From assembly GCA_011316305.1 (NCBI GenBank), contig SAUG01000041.1, forward strand, positions 62,001 through 126,000: a DNA stretch of 64,000 nucleotides, in the 5' to 3' direction. Numbering within the stretch: the first letter of the stretch is position 1; every line of letters begins with the position of its first letter. A program made the translations under genes and the position numbers. Of this stretch, positions 1-11,745 are shown piece after piece. Under the pieces are notes generated by a model that did no database searches, had not been told where the DNA came from, and saw only the letters and a list, made by a program, of their open reading frames with translations. The stretch is from Rusavskia elegans (Eukaryota > Ascomycota > Lecanoromycetes > Teloschistales > Teloschistaceae).

Positions 1-889
1 AACGATAATAATAGCGGAATAGTTTATATTCCTGCTATTACGGATAGTTTTTTATAAAAATAAAATCGCAGAAAAAATTATATCGGATAGAGATAAACTT
101 TTTATTTCTAATTTTATAAAAGGACTAATATAGGCGGTAGAAATAGAATAAATAATATTAACGTCGTTCTACCTATAGACGGATAGTTAGATAGAAAAAA
201 TAAATTAAATATTAGAAACCTATTTAAAGATCTATTATTTAGACGAAAGTAAAAATTAAATATAATTTCTTTCGATAGCGTAAATAGTAATTAACTTATT
301 CTATAATAAAGATATTTAGATAATATCTAATAAACTTGTTTATAATAAAGCTATATAATAGGAAGTCTATTTAGATATAAAAAACCCTACGGTATAAATC
401 TTTATCGATAAAATAAAAAATAATTAGAATAAAGTAAAAGCTAAAATCTAAAAAGTAAAAGAAAAAATTTAAAAAAAAATAAATAAATCTTAAAAATAAT
501 ATAATATCTAAAAAAGAGATAAAGTACTACTTTTAATAAAAAATTTAACTAATAGGAAACTGGAAAAACCGTATATCGGAACTTTTAAAATTTAGAATAT
601 AAAGGAGATAATAGTATATTTTAAACTTTCTATAATTAAAATTTTTCCTAAATTCTATATAAACTTATTTAAAAAAGTACCTAAAAGTATACTACTAGTT
701 AAAAACTAGTATTATAAAAGGCGGAAAAAGTATAAAATTAAAAAAATTATTAAAGAAAAAAAGAAAATAGATAAATTTTTAATTAAATAGAAAGGATTTC
801 TAGATAAAAAAATATATAGGAATTAAGGAAATATTTTAAAGATATCTAGAACGCTTTAAAAAGGTTTAGGAAAACGCTATAGAAAAGAC
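1..889 (+). mobile_element. Ty3/gypsy retrotransposon X, 3' internal part (integrase), RIP-dead
   Basis: Read through stops, positions about 130-240 give the integrase core motif that normally reads PxTDGQTERxNQxLExYLR, here with stops at Gln codons. The segment runs directly into an LTR at 890, as expected for the 3' end of a pol gene. The same stretch recurs at 5364-6255 with scattered C/T and G/A differences. The element enters the window from the left, so its gag, reverse transcriptase and 5' LTR are not visible. It appears to sit inside the RNase H region of a second copy (Z). Confidence 0.85.
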
Positions 890-1300
890 CGTATTATATC
901 TATAATTCTATAGAAATATTCTAGAAAATTAGTTAAATAAACGAATCTAATTATCTATAGCCGTCTATAACCGCTATAGCCGTTCCTCTAGACGGGTCTT
1001 TTAGTAAGCGGCCGCCTATCGGCTATTATAGCTATTTTTAATATATATATCGCTTATTACTTTTATATATAGTTTCTTTTATTAGTTATTAATATAATTA
1101 TTTAATATATTACTACTATTCTTTTTTTAATTATTTTATAATAAAGATATTTTATAATATCGTAACTTTACTTTTATAGTTATACGAGATTAGTTACGAT
1201 AATCTATACTAGGATTCCCTTACTATTTAATAGCTCGGACTACGCCTACGACTGTAGCTAGACTTGAACGTAACGTTTTCTAATATATAGAAACGTTATA
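890..1300 (+). repeat. LTR copy A (411 bp), 3' LTR of element X
   Basis: This is one of four 411-bp copies (890-1300, 1950-2360, 4909-5319, 6256-6666). Copies A and D are forward, B and C inverted. The ends are TG...TA or CG...TA where TG...CA is expected; the changes fit RIP. It follows integrase sequence and precedes RNase H sequence of another copy, so it marks an insertion boundary. Confidence 0.85.
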
Positions 1301-1949
1301 AGAAATCAACTATATAATAATAGATAAAAAAATACTAGCGATAGTCGCTAGTCTCGTATATTAGAAAATATATATAAACGGAACGAATAAGAAAATAGTA
1401 GTCTATATAGAGTATAAAAACCTTCTATTTCTACTAGTTAATAAGAAATTTAATTAAAGATAGATAGAATAGGCCGAAGAAATAATCTATTACGATTTCG
1501 AAATAAAATATATTAAAGGTATCGATAATATAGTCGCCGATATATTAAATAGAAAAGCGGATTATAAAGCCGTAGAAAAAATAACCAGACTATTTCTAAA
1601 GAAAGTCGGAAATATTCTAGAAAAAATAGAAGTTTCCGAAAAAATCGATAAAATAATTCGATAAATATATAATCTTAAAATAGTAGACTATTAAAGAATT
1701 ATAAAGATTTTAAAACGAATTTAATAAAAAACCAATATACTAATATTTAAAAAATATTTAGAAAAATATATTAAAAACTATCCGGAATACGTAATATTAA
1801 AAAAAGGTCGATAGAAACAAGCTGGTAAACTCTAGTTAACGTAAACTCTAAACGCGTTCTACTAGTAAATCGCGATGGATTTTATAATAGGTTTACCAGA
1901 GTCGATCGACCTTTATATATAAATATCATACGATATAATAGCGATAATA
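1301..1949 (+). mobile_element. Ty3/gypsy element Z, RNase H to integrase start
   Basis: Translation with stops ignored gives the end of a gypsy RNase H domain at about 1306-1570, with the expected order NY..YDK..LAIVASL, YI.GT, Y..HKNL and ..A.ILNRKADY. At about 1875-1948 the integrase begins with an MDFI.GLPES-like stretch. The reading is cut at 1949 by the inverted LTR of element Y and resumes at 5320, where the next codons continue the same integrase. Upstream it abuts LTR A, so the amino-terminal part of this pol gene is displaced out of the window. Confidence 0.83.
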
Positions 1950-2360
1950 TATAACGTCCTTGTATATCAGAAAACGTTACGCTCGAGTCTAGCTATAGCC
2001 GTAGACGTAGTCCGAACTACTAAATAGTAAAAGAATTCTAGCGTAGATTATTATAACTAATTCTATATAACTATAAAAGTAAAATTACGATATTATAAAA
2101 TATCTTTATTATAAGGTAATTAAAAAGAGAATAGTAATAATATATTTAATAATTATATTAATAACTAATAAAAGAAGCTATCTATAGAAATAATAAGCGA
2201 TATATATATTAGAAATAGCTATAGTAGCCGATAGATAGCCGCCTACTAAAAGTTCTATCTAGAGAAATAGCTATAGCGGCTATAGGCAGCTATAGATAAT
2301 TAGATTCGTTTATCTGGCTAATTTTCTAGAGTATTTCTATAGAGTTATAGATATAATACA
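1950..2360 (-). repeat. LTR copy B (411 bp), 3' LTR of element Y
   Basis: It starts TATAACGTCC and ends TAATACA, the same ends as copy C and the reverse complement of copies A and D. Differences from copy C that I noticed are nearly all transitions, as RIP would produce. Confidence 0.87.
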
Positions 2361-4908
2361 GCCCTTTCTATATCGCTTTTTATCTAGTCTAGATTCCGTC
2401 TACAGAGTATAAAAAGGTTAATCTTTTCTCTCTTTTTTCTTCTATTAATATTTCTATTATATATTTTTAATAAAGAAACCGATTAAAGTCTTTTCGCCGT
2501 ATTTAGTTAAAGGATATCGCGATACCTTTCTTTTATTCTCTATATATCCTAGATCTTTTAAAGGAATATAAAGTCGAGGTTAGTAGTAATATTTATAATA
2601 AATATATACGGGTTTAAAAATCCTATAATCTTCTAATTTCCGACGCTATTTATACTATTATATTTTTTTCTTTTTATCTTTTTTCTTTACTAACTGTCTT
2701 TTAGAGAAATATCTTAAAGATAAAAAGAATAAGCTTCGTTCTAATATTACGAGCGTTTTTAATAAATATTCTAAAGTCCGTCGTCGTATCGAATCCTTTT
2801 TAGTTTCTAAAAAGGAAATTCGTAATTAGTATTTTATTTAGAAGTCGGATTTTCGCCGGATCTTTAGAAGGTAGAAATACTTTATTATTTATTATCGCGC
2901 TTTAGATAAACGTAAAAGTAGTTTTATCGTTTAGAAATAACGTATTTTATTTTATTTTAACGAGCTTAATGATTTTATAATATTCTATTCCTCTGTTAGT
3001 TTTATACTAGCCGCGTAAAGGGCTTCTATTAGATTAATATCTAGATTTAATTCGAATAATTTAGATTATTTTCTAAAAGATTTCGACTTCTTCTAGCTTC
3101 TGGAAACTACGGGGTCCTAAAAAAGATCTAATAAAAGGCTTTTTTACCGCTATTTCTCTTAAAATTCCGAATTATATATTTATATTATAAGTTACTTCCG
3201 GATCTTTTAAAATCTATACTAATACTGATTTTTTAGCTACTATTTTATTTTATAATAATAAAGATAGATACTAATTAAAATCTTTATTTTTTAATTAAAC
3301 GTTTAATATAAAGTTTGGTATTCCTTTTATATACTAGTTTTATATTTAATTCGATTCGTATTCGATTTTATCTATAGCTTTAACTATATTATAATATATC
3401 TTTTTAATATAGTCTATCTATAACTATTAGATTAATTTTTAGTTTTTATAATATTTTAATACCAGCTGCTATAGAAGGTAATAGCATTTCTTTTAAATCT
3501 TTGTTTTCTATATTTCGCTATCTTCTTTAAACTTCGTATCTAGATTTCTAATTTATTTATAGTCCGTAGTTAATATAACGTTTAGTTCTTTATATAGAAG
3601 ATTTTTATAGGCCAGAAAATATATTATTTATATTTCTATCCTTCTACCGACTGTATTCTCTTCTGCCGGTATACCCGAGATTAATTTCTTCTATTTATCC
3701 CCGAAGATAATATATCGTTTTAAACTATCGATTATTATAAAACTTATTATTCCGATTAATTTATACTTTATTTTAACTTCGATATCTATAATTCTATTAT
3801 ATTTTTTAATATATTTCTAGAAATATCCTATAATCTAGTTATATAATTCTTTTATAATCTTATTTTCTTTCTTTCTATTTATAAAAGCTATTATTTAATA
3901 ACCTCCGATTTTAATTTTAAGCGTAGTAGTAAAAGATTTTTCGGTTTTATATAGTTTAAACTCTATTATTAATCTTTTTACTTTTTTTATTCTTTTTAAT
4001 TCCGTAGAATACTATTCTAATCCTTTTTTATCCGATAGATAGATTAGATAATAATTATTATAGCTAGCTATCCAGCTTTCTACTATATATTTTCTAGTTT
4101 TTCTTTTAGATAATTCCTCTATTACTTTAAACTAGTATTCGGTTATCTTTATTACTTTCTTAGTTAGATAATTTCTTTTCAGGTATTCTATTTTTCTATA
4201 TAAATAATAAGCTTTAGTCCGCGATCCTTTAGATTCGATAGTATCGAATTCTATTAGGTTTCCTTTAGACTATCTTTTAGCGGGTTCTATTTTATTAAGC
4301 GCCTATTTATCTAGATATATTTCGTACTACCTAGTATTAATTCTAGTCGCTAGTTTAATAAAAGATACTAGCGAGTCTGGTTTTTCGATTACTACTATAG
4401 CTTTTTTAATATTTATATAGAATCCTTTATAGAAGTAGACTTTTAGAGCTAAATTTTCCTAGTCTATCTTATAAACTAATATTCTAAACTAGATAATATA
4501 GATAACTACCGACTTTTACTATCTTAAAACTATTAGTCTTCTTTCTATTACTTTATCTTTATTATTATCTCCGAAGGCTTTTTTTATAGCCGTAATTAAA
4601 TTATCGAAAGTATAGAAAATTTATAATATTTTATTTTCCTTTTAATTTTCCGGATTATTAAAATAGTTTTCTATACGGGGTTATATCTAATTAAAAGTTA
4701 TCTTTTCTGGATATAATATTATAAATAGAATCTTAATCGCTTTATTAGGAAACTAGTTTATATATAATACGAAATAGATATTTATCTAGATAAACTAAGA
4801 TTTTAAAAATCCTCTATCTCTTTTATAGATATTAGGCGTTGCCGTTTTAATAATATCGCTTCGATCTATAGGGCGGGATAACGAGACCGATATAGTAAAT
4901 TATTAAAA

Positions 4909-5319
4909 TATAACGTCCCTATATATTAGAGAGCGTTACGCTCGAGTCTAGCTATAGCTATAGGCGTAGTCCGAGCTATTAAATAGTAAAGGAATTCTAG
5001 CGTAGGTTATTATAACTAATCCCGTATAACTATAAAGATAAAATTACGATATTATAAAGCGTCTTTATTATAAGGTAATTAAAAAGAGAATAGTAGTAAT
5101 ATATTTAATAATTATATTAATAACTAACGAAAGAAGCTATCTATAGAAGTAATAAACGATATATATATTAAAAATAGCTATAGTAGCCGATAGATAGCCG
5201 CCTACTAAAAGTCCTATCTAGAGGAACAGCTATAACGGCTATAGGCGGCTATAGATAATTAGATTCGTTTATCTGGCCAATTTTCCAGAGCACCTCTGTG
5301 GAGTTATAGACGTAATACA
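4909..5319 (-). repeat. LTR copy C (411 bp), 5' LTR of element Y
   Basis: It has the same length and ends as copy B. It retains more C and G than B (for example a terminal CGTAATACA rather than ATAATACA), so it is slightly less mutated. The integrase of element Z resumes immediately after it. Confidence 0.87.
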
Positions 5320-6255
5320 ATAGTAGATAGGTTTACGAAGCACGTAAGATCTATACTATATAAAACGATAATAATAGTAAAGTAACTTACGTTCCTATTA
5401 TTACGAACAGTTTTTTATAAAAATAGGATCGCAGAAAAAATTATATCGGATAGAAATAAGCTTTTTATTTCGAATTTTATAAAAGAACTAATATAGGTAG
5501 TAGAAATAGAATAAGCGATATTAACGTCGTTCTACCTATAAACTAATAGTTAGACGGAAAAAATAAATCAAATATTAGAAATTTATTTAAAGATCTATTA
5601 TTTAGACTAAAGTAAAAATTAGATATTGCTTTTTCTAATAGCGTAAATAGCGATTAACTTATCCTATAACGAGGATATTTAGATAATATCTAATAAACTT
5701 CTCTATAGTAAAACTATACGATAGGAAATCTATTCGGATAGAAAAAACTCTATAGTATAAACCTTTATTAATAAAATAAAAAATAATTAGAATAAAGTAA
5801 AAACTAGGATCTAAAAAGTAAAAGAAAAAGTTAAAAAAAAAAGTAGATAAGTCTAGAAGATACTATAATATTTAAAAAGGAAATAAAATACTACTTTCGA
5901 TAAAGAACTTATCTAATAGAAAACTAGATAAACTATATATTAGAACTTTTAAAAATTTAAAACGTAAAAGAAATAACGATATATTTTAAATTTTCTATAA
6001 TAGGAATTTTTCCTAAATTCTATATAGATTTATTTAAGAAAGTACCTAAACGTATTCTACTAGTAAAAAACTAGTACTACTAAAGATAGGAGGAATATAA
6101 AGTTAAAAAAATTATCGACGAAAAAAAGAAAATAGATAAATTTCTAGTTAAATAGAAAGAATTTCTAAATAAAGAAAATATATAGGAACTAAGGAAATAC
6201 CTTAAAAGTATTTAAAATATTCTAAAAAGATTTAGAAAAACGCTATAGAAAGGGC
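5320..6255 (+). mobile_element. Element Z, continued: integrase to 3' end
   Basis: The first codons give IVDRFTKH, which completes the integrase interrupted at 1949. The DDE region and the TDGQTER-like segment follow, again with stops at Gln and Trp codons. It parallels 1-889 base for base over most of its length and runs into LTR D. It is RIP-inactivated. Confidence 0.85.
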
Positions 6256-6666
6256 TGTATTATATCTATAATTCTATAGAAATATTCTAGAAAATTAGCT
6301 AGATAAACGAATCTAATAATCTATAGCCGCCCGTAGTCGCTATAGCCGTTTTTCCGGATAGGACTTTTAGTAGATAGTTATCTATTAGCTACTATAGTTA
6401 CCTTTAATATATATATCGCTTATTACTTCTATAGATAATTTCTTTTATTAGTCGTTAATATAATTATTAAATATATTACTACTATTTTCTTTTTAATTAC
6501 TTTATAATAAAGATACCTCGTAATATTATAACTATATCTATACGTCTATATAGAATTAGTTACGATAATCTATACTAGGATTTCTTTACTATTTAGTAGC
6601 TCGGACTACGTCTACGGTTGTAGCTAAACTCGAACGTAACGCCTTCTGATATATAGAGACGTTATA
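6256..6666 (+). repeat. LTR copy D (411 bp), 3' LTR of element Z
   Basis: It begins TGTATTATATC and ends GACGTTATA, the exact reverse-complement ends of copies B and C. It separates element Z from a different retrotransposon on the right. Confidence 0.87.
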
Positions 6667-8060
6667 TTTAAAATTAATAAAAATAGATTACTATTAGTAA
6701 ACTAATACGCGTTAAATATAACGTTGTATATATTTAGAAACGACTAAAAATAGTTTCCTATCGAAAAAAGAAAACTATAAATACTAGACGATAAAATCGA
6801 TAAATATATTAAAAAATACTACGATAGAATACTATAAAAATATCTAGATATAACGAAAATAATATAACTTTTAAAATAATATTACCAGTTTCCTAATATA
6901 AAAGAATATATCGAGATATATATTAAGAAATATTTTAGTTATTAGTAAAAATAGTATAATATATATACTCGTTATAGAAAGATCCAATATTAGAAACTAC
7001 CGAATTTACTATAGAAAGAAGTTATACTAGATTGTATTATTAAGCTTCTAAAATCGAAAGACCCGATAACGAATATAGAATATAATTTAATATTAAATAT
7101 TATAGATAGAGTTATAAAATACGTCTATATAATTCTATTATAAAAAGACTTTATAGCGGAATAATTCGGATTTATTATCTTCGATCGATTATTTCGATAT
7201 TACGGACTGCTAGGAGTATTAATAAATAATAGAGATAAGTTTTTTACTTCGAACTATTAGAAAATCTTTATTTCTTTACTTAGTATTAAACTAAAAATAT
7301 TAATAGCTTTCTATCCGATAACGGATAGATAAATAGAACGTACTAATTAAACGCTTAAATAATATCTAAAATATTATATTAACGACGTTTAAAATAATTA
7401 GATTTTACTTTTACTAATAGTATAATTAGTATTTAATATAAGAAAATTCAGTATAACGAAAGAAATACCGTTTTATATTAATAATAGGAGAAATCCGAAT
7501 CTATTTAGATAACCGCTACTATATAAATTAGCGGAATTAGTAATCTAAAGAATCGAAATTTAGAAAAAAATCTATAAAAATATTATTAAGATATAAAAAC
7601 GTTCAGGTAATTACTAAAATAAAAAACGAAAAATAGTATTTTAATTAAAAAAGAGAAATAAAATATATCTTTTTATAAAAAACCTAAAGATAAAAACTCT
7701 AAATAAAAAATTTAACTATATTAAAGTCGGACTATTTTTAATTAAATAGGTTAAAAGATCTTAGAATTTCGAATTTAATCTATTTAAAAATATTAAAATA
7801 TATCCGATATTTTATATATCTCTTCTAGAACCAGCCGATTCCGGAACGCTAGTATAATAGACGTTTAACTTCGAGATATAGGAGGAAGATATCTTTATAG
7901 TCGAAAAGACCCTATAATAGGAAGATTAGAACTATCTAATTAAATAGAAAGGTTATTCTATCTCGGAAAATATTTAGAAATCTAAAAAATATTTAGTAAA
8001 CTACTAGAAAGCTCTATAATAATTTTATTAAAAGGAACCAAAGAAGTTATCGACTAGCTA
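6667..8060 (+). mobile_element. Chromovirus-type Ty3/gypsy element W: integrase plus chromodomain, RIP-dead
   Basis: Conceptual reading shows an H2C2-like zinc region at about 6790-6970. A DDE integrase core at about 7080-7450 has FDRLFRYYG, INNRDKFFTSN and a degraded TDGQTER motif. A chromodomain at about 7880-8030 has YLIKWKGYS.SENTW with Trp and Gln codons turned to stops. The sequence is not the same family as X, Y and Z. Its reverse transcriptase should lie left of element Z, beyond the window, so Z seems to have inserted into W. Confidence 0.82.
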
Positions 8061-9108
8061 AAATCGCTAGGCAGAATAATCTGTTCGGAAGTTACGTCGA
8101 TAAAGAAATTAAAATCTATAGAAAAAAACGGATCCGTACTATCTTTATATTTTAATTCTTTGAAATTTTATAGCTTTTTATTAACTATAACGCGCTACTC
8201 CTCTTTAATATAATCTAATTAACGAAGTAAACGTTATTACTTCGTATATACTTTATATAACTTTTTTTTAATTTTTTATATTTTTTTTTAAAACGACGCT
8301 AACGCGTAGTATCTAAAAGAGTAAAATTATAGAAATAGGTTTATTTTATATAAATAACGTATTTCTCGGAACCTTTATTAATATAATAGGATTTTTCTAT
8401 TTAGAAATAATTCCGATAAGAATATATAGCTAATAAACTAATACCTAATAATAAGATTTTCTTACAACGATCTTCGGTTAATAACCTTTTCCTTTTACCT
8501 ATAAAAAAGAAGGGACGATAATTTTTTAGAACGAAAAATCTAAAAAAGAGACCTAGTATTATAAATATAGGCGGTATATTTTTAGAAACGCGGTAGTATT
8601 TAGTATAACGTTAGATTTTCTATTACGTCTCGACAGGTATAGATATATAGAACGGCTTTAGTATTAGTACTAAAAAGTATCTTAGTAGTTTTAATAAATA
8701 AATACTATAAGTACTCTAATCTTAGTTATCTTAGTAAATAAATATTCTAAAAGTAGAGTATTTTAGTTATTTTGGTAAATAAATATACTAAAATAAAGCT
8801 GGTTTAATTATTTTAATTAGTAAATAATCTAAATAATAGAAGATCTTATTATTTATATAAACCTCGAATTCGATATCTTTATAGCTCGTATTTAATTTAT
8901 TAGTTATCGCTATATATTGTTCTAGTAATTAAACAGACTTATTTTTATATTAATTTAAATAATTACCCGTTATATCTCCGTTTACAGATATACCAATAAA
9001 TCCAACCAATCTTTAAAAATACCAGACCCTTTCGGTAGTCCTATAATATAGAGCTAGCCCTACCTAGAAGGCCTTTCTACCAACTTTTAGTAGTAAAATA
9101 TTCTCTAC
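8061..9108. other. RIP-mutated AT-rich DNA, unassigned
   Basis: No ORF or protein domain could be read here, even ignoring stops. It may hold the 3' part and LTR of element W plus older debris. Short tandem repeats occupy about 8677-8840. Confidence 0.6.
8677..8840. repeat. Imperfect tandem repeat, about 40-47 bp unit
   Basis: Three to four degenerate units share a TTAGTTATTTTAGTAAATAAAT-like core spaced about 45 bp apart. Unit boundaries are blurred by RIP-type transitions. It may be LTR or untranslated-region sequence of a retrotransposon. Confidence 0.55.
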
Positions 9109-9116
9109 AATCAAGG

Positions 9117-9884
9117 TAGACTGGCCGTCGGATCGGATTTCGAATCTAGGTTGGCCAACTCGACCCGATTCGAACCCGGGTCGGAGTCGAATACCCGGGT
9201 TCGACCCGCTAAAACGCCAAAATCGTGTAAAAAAGTATAATTTTAGTATTAAAATATAATTCTTCTTATACGTTATACTACCTATAAATCTCTACTTTTT
9301 TCTAATAATATACTAAAGACCTTAGATATTTCTAATATTAATATATTCTAATATTAACGTATACTATTTATTATTATCTATTAAATAGTTAATACTATTC
9401 GTATTATTAATTATTATTTTAATATCTATATTATCTTTCTCTATTACTATTACAGAAACGTAATATAAAATATCTAATATTAATATCGATCCTCGCCTTT
9501 TTATTTTCTAGACCGATATATCTAGCGAGAGTCTCTCTATTAGGTCCCTATTAAATAATATCTATCCTAGTTAATCTGCAAACCAGTTTCTAAATCTAAT
9601 ATTTATAGATAACCGTTATATAAACTAGTATTAAATAGAATATATTATCGTTTTATATTATCTATAATCACTTTTATATTTAACTATCGAATATAATTAT
9701 AAATCGGATTAAGTTAGATTTTTAGATCAGGTTTTCGGATTAAAATCTATAATCCGATCCGAAAGTCGGGTTAAAATCTATAATCCAACCCGACCGCTTA
9801 GCGGGTCGAACCCGGATCGGATTACTAAGATCGGGTCGGGTATTTAACAGTTCGACGGAAATTCGACCCGAACCGACCAGTCTA
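9117..9884. mobile_element. hAT-like terminal-inverted-repeat element (MITE size)
   Basis: The left end TAGACTGGCCG... and the right end ...CGACCAGTCTA are inverted copies. The inverted similarity extends about 100 bp inward, including the GC-rich block AGCGGGTCGAACCCGG in opposite orientation. The flanks AATCAAGG (9109-9116) and AATCGAGG (9885-9892) are an 8-bp duplication differing by one G/A transition, the size typical of hAT insertions. No transposase can be read in its 768 bp, so it is probably non-autonomous. Confidence 0.7.
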
Positions 9885-10130
9885 AATCGAGGTAAACGAC
9901 GTTAAAAAAATACTATTTATCTAATTCCGGTCGCGTATATTAGAAATTTTAAGATCTAATAGTATAGAGATAGGCTAAAAGATATAAAAGTTCGAACTTT
10001 AAAGTTTACGCTACGGGTAGATAGTATAAAGTCGTAATAGATAATTAAAAAAGAAGGATCTCGATAAAGTTATCCAAAAATAGTAGGGTAGGGCTAACCC
10101 TAAAATATAGAGTAGATATTATTCGGCGCG

Positions 10131-11270
10131 TGGGATGGAGCTATCCTTTGCCTTTTCGTGTAGGTTCTCGAGGTATAGTTGCGATGGTTTTCAGACGCAG
10201 TATATCTCGAGGTATGTTTGCAGATTTTTTCAATCGATCCTCTTGACTAGGATTTGTCATCCTGCAGGTGCAGGCATAATCTTCATTGAGCGTTGATCGA
10301 GCTGAACCACTATGTAGATCGCTTAAGACACGCGCGGGTACGCGTCGGAGTGAGGTCATCGATATTACTCAATCGGATTAGTACGTACTGAGCTTGGCAC
10401 TCCGATACTTTGTCATTTAGCTTGGCTTCTCCATAGATTTCTGATCATTATCAGCAATAGACCATGTGCACTCTACAGCTCACAGCCTGACAGGATTCTT
10501 AGGACGATCAAGCAAACATAGAACTCTATATACCAAAGGGAATAATCCTGCGAACAGCCTTGAACATATATGTCCGTCGTCTTACCCCCGATCCTCCATC
10601 AGCGATTCCAAGACTTTAATGCAAGCGCAATGCACCATTCGCCTGGACCTTACCACTGAACCCTGGATCCCGTCCGGCTTTCAACAAGCAATGTGCTAAG
10701 CTCGTGCCAAAGGGTCCGAGGAAAGTCTATCACCTCACCAAAGGACTGAGAGGGCCGGCCCTTATTACTGTGATCTTCAAGCACAAGATCTGAGTGTGAT
10801 CCGTGTTGATAGTCCTTGTGCTGGGATCAGATTGTGACATCCTGTGATATCTGTTTTATTCTGAGCTTCTATAGAAGAATGAGCAGATCAGCCTGTTGTT
10901 GTTGTTGCTGGGAGGGGGAGGATGGGGATAGGTGGCGGTGGGGAAAGAAACGATGGAGATGGAGATGAAGGAAGAGAGGGTGGTGGGGATATCAAAGTAT
11001 TGGTAGAGGGCATTGTACAGGTTTAGCCGGTGGATTGAAGGGTCGATGCTTGCGCTCGGCTGAGAAATTGGGAGTAGGTCTTGAATCCTTCCGTCTCGGA
11101 TTCTGAACTCTGACCATCCTACAAAGTTTGATCCTCCGATCTTCTTACTGGTACCATAATTGCTTTTGTCTTGACACCTTCCCAAACACCGAAACCCCAA
11201 CCTTCATCAAGATCGTCTCGTCCTTCCTTTTTGTCCAATTGGTCTTTTCCCCCCTTCCTTGCCAATGGCC
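10131..11270. other. Intergenic, repeat-island border
   Basis: Base composition becomes balanced here. Only short ORFs in conflicting frames occur, none with a recognisable motif. Two copies of TCGAGGTA lie 39 bp apart (10168 and 10207). A CT/GGAG-rich stretch at about 10880-10990 may be a purine/pyrimidine tract. I see no gene. Confidence 0.5.
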
Positions 11271-11745
11271 TCATCCCGCAATCCCACAACCCCAAACCAC
11301 TGTCGCCAACGCCGTCGCAATCACCCCACTGGCTACAGTATGCAATGGTAGCATCCATCCCAACATGCCCAGCGACGTGAGCGCGGCAAACACCCCACTA
11401 GCCGGGGTGGAGCCGCCATACATCCAAGATTGAAAAGCCGCCGCCAGAGTCCTAGGCCACCGTCGCTTGTATCGCATGCGAGCAGGGTAGATTAGGGGAT
11501 CTATTTGACCTACCGGCACCGATGCCGACGGGATTAAAGCCTGTGAAGATGGAAAGAAGGAGCAGCACGAAGATGAAGATGATCCACCAAGCCATGATAA
11601 TCGCGAGGATATCTTTACCAGTTCTCGTCAATAGGCAGTAAGAGCGATTGATGGATGTGGCCGAGGCACGGTGGGCGGATAACTTACAGGGCTGGGACAG
11701 CCATGCTCCGATATCGTACGCTTTGGTCTTGACCCAGTCACCCAT
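11271..11745 (-). CDS. Small Ifi-6-16-like membrane protein
   Basis: Model on the minus strand: exons 11745-11688, 11612-11510 and 11451-11271, giving 113 residues. After a short N-terminus comes a strong transmembrane segment (WWIIFIFVLLLLSIF). It is followed by GFNPVGIGAG, then a run with QSWMYGGSTPASGVFAALTSLGMLG and a last hydrophobic helix. This order of G-rich turn, QS..YGG and AtLtSLG matches the interferon-inducible 6-16/27 family (Pfam Ifi-6-16), which is common in fungi, where its role is unclear; animal members sit in internal membranes. The second donor must be read as GTCAAA to keep frame, so that junction is the weakest part. The start is uncertain because the frame stays open upstream. 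It is the first gene beside the RIP island. Confidence 0.5.

Larger units (their letters stand above)
1950..5319 (-). mobile_element. Reverse-oriented LTR element Y with gag, inserted in Z integrase
   Basis: It is bounded by LTRs B and C in the same (minus) orientation, with an internal region of only about 2.55 kb. Near the 5' LTR, about 4400-4740 on the minus strand, the conceptual reading resembles a gypsy Gag capsid segment (FDN.ITAIKKAFGD, then ERRL.VLRQQKS with RIP stops). I found no reverse transcriptase or integrase motif inside, so Y is probably a pol-less derivative of the same family. The flanking DNA on both sides reads continuously as integrase. A short ATA overlap may be all that can be seen of the target duplication. 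Confidence 0.8.
1..10130. other. AT-rich, RIP-mutated repeat island
   Basis: The whole stretch has no sizeable ORF and is strongly AT-rich. CA and TG dinucleotides are almost absent while CG stays common, which is the footprint of CpA-to-TpA repeat-induced point mutation. Retrotransposon proteins can still be read through the damage, with TAA or TAG where glutamine codons should be and TGG often turned to TAG. Composition changes sharply at about 10130. The block is most likely heterochromatin; that is inference. Confidence 0.93.

Noticed and set aside
9165..9210. TTCGAACCCGGG resembling a tRNA B box
   Set aside because: No A box or cloverleaf; the sequence is part of the inverted repeat of the hAT-like element.
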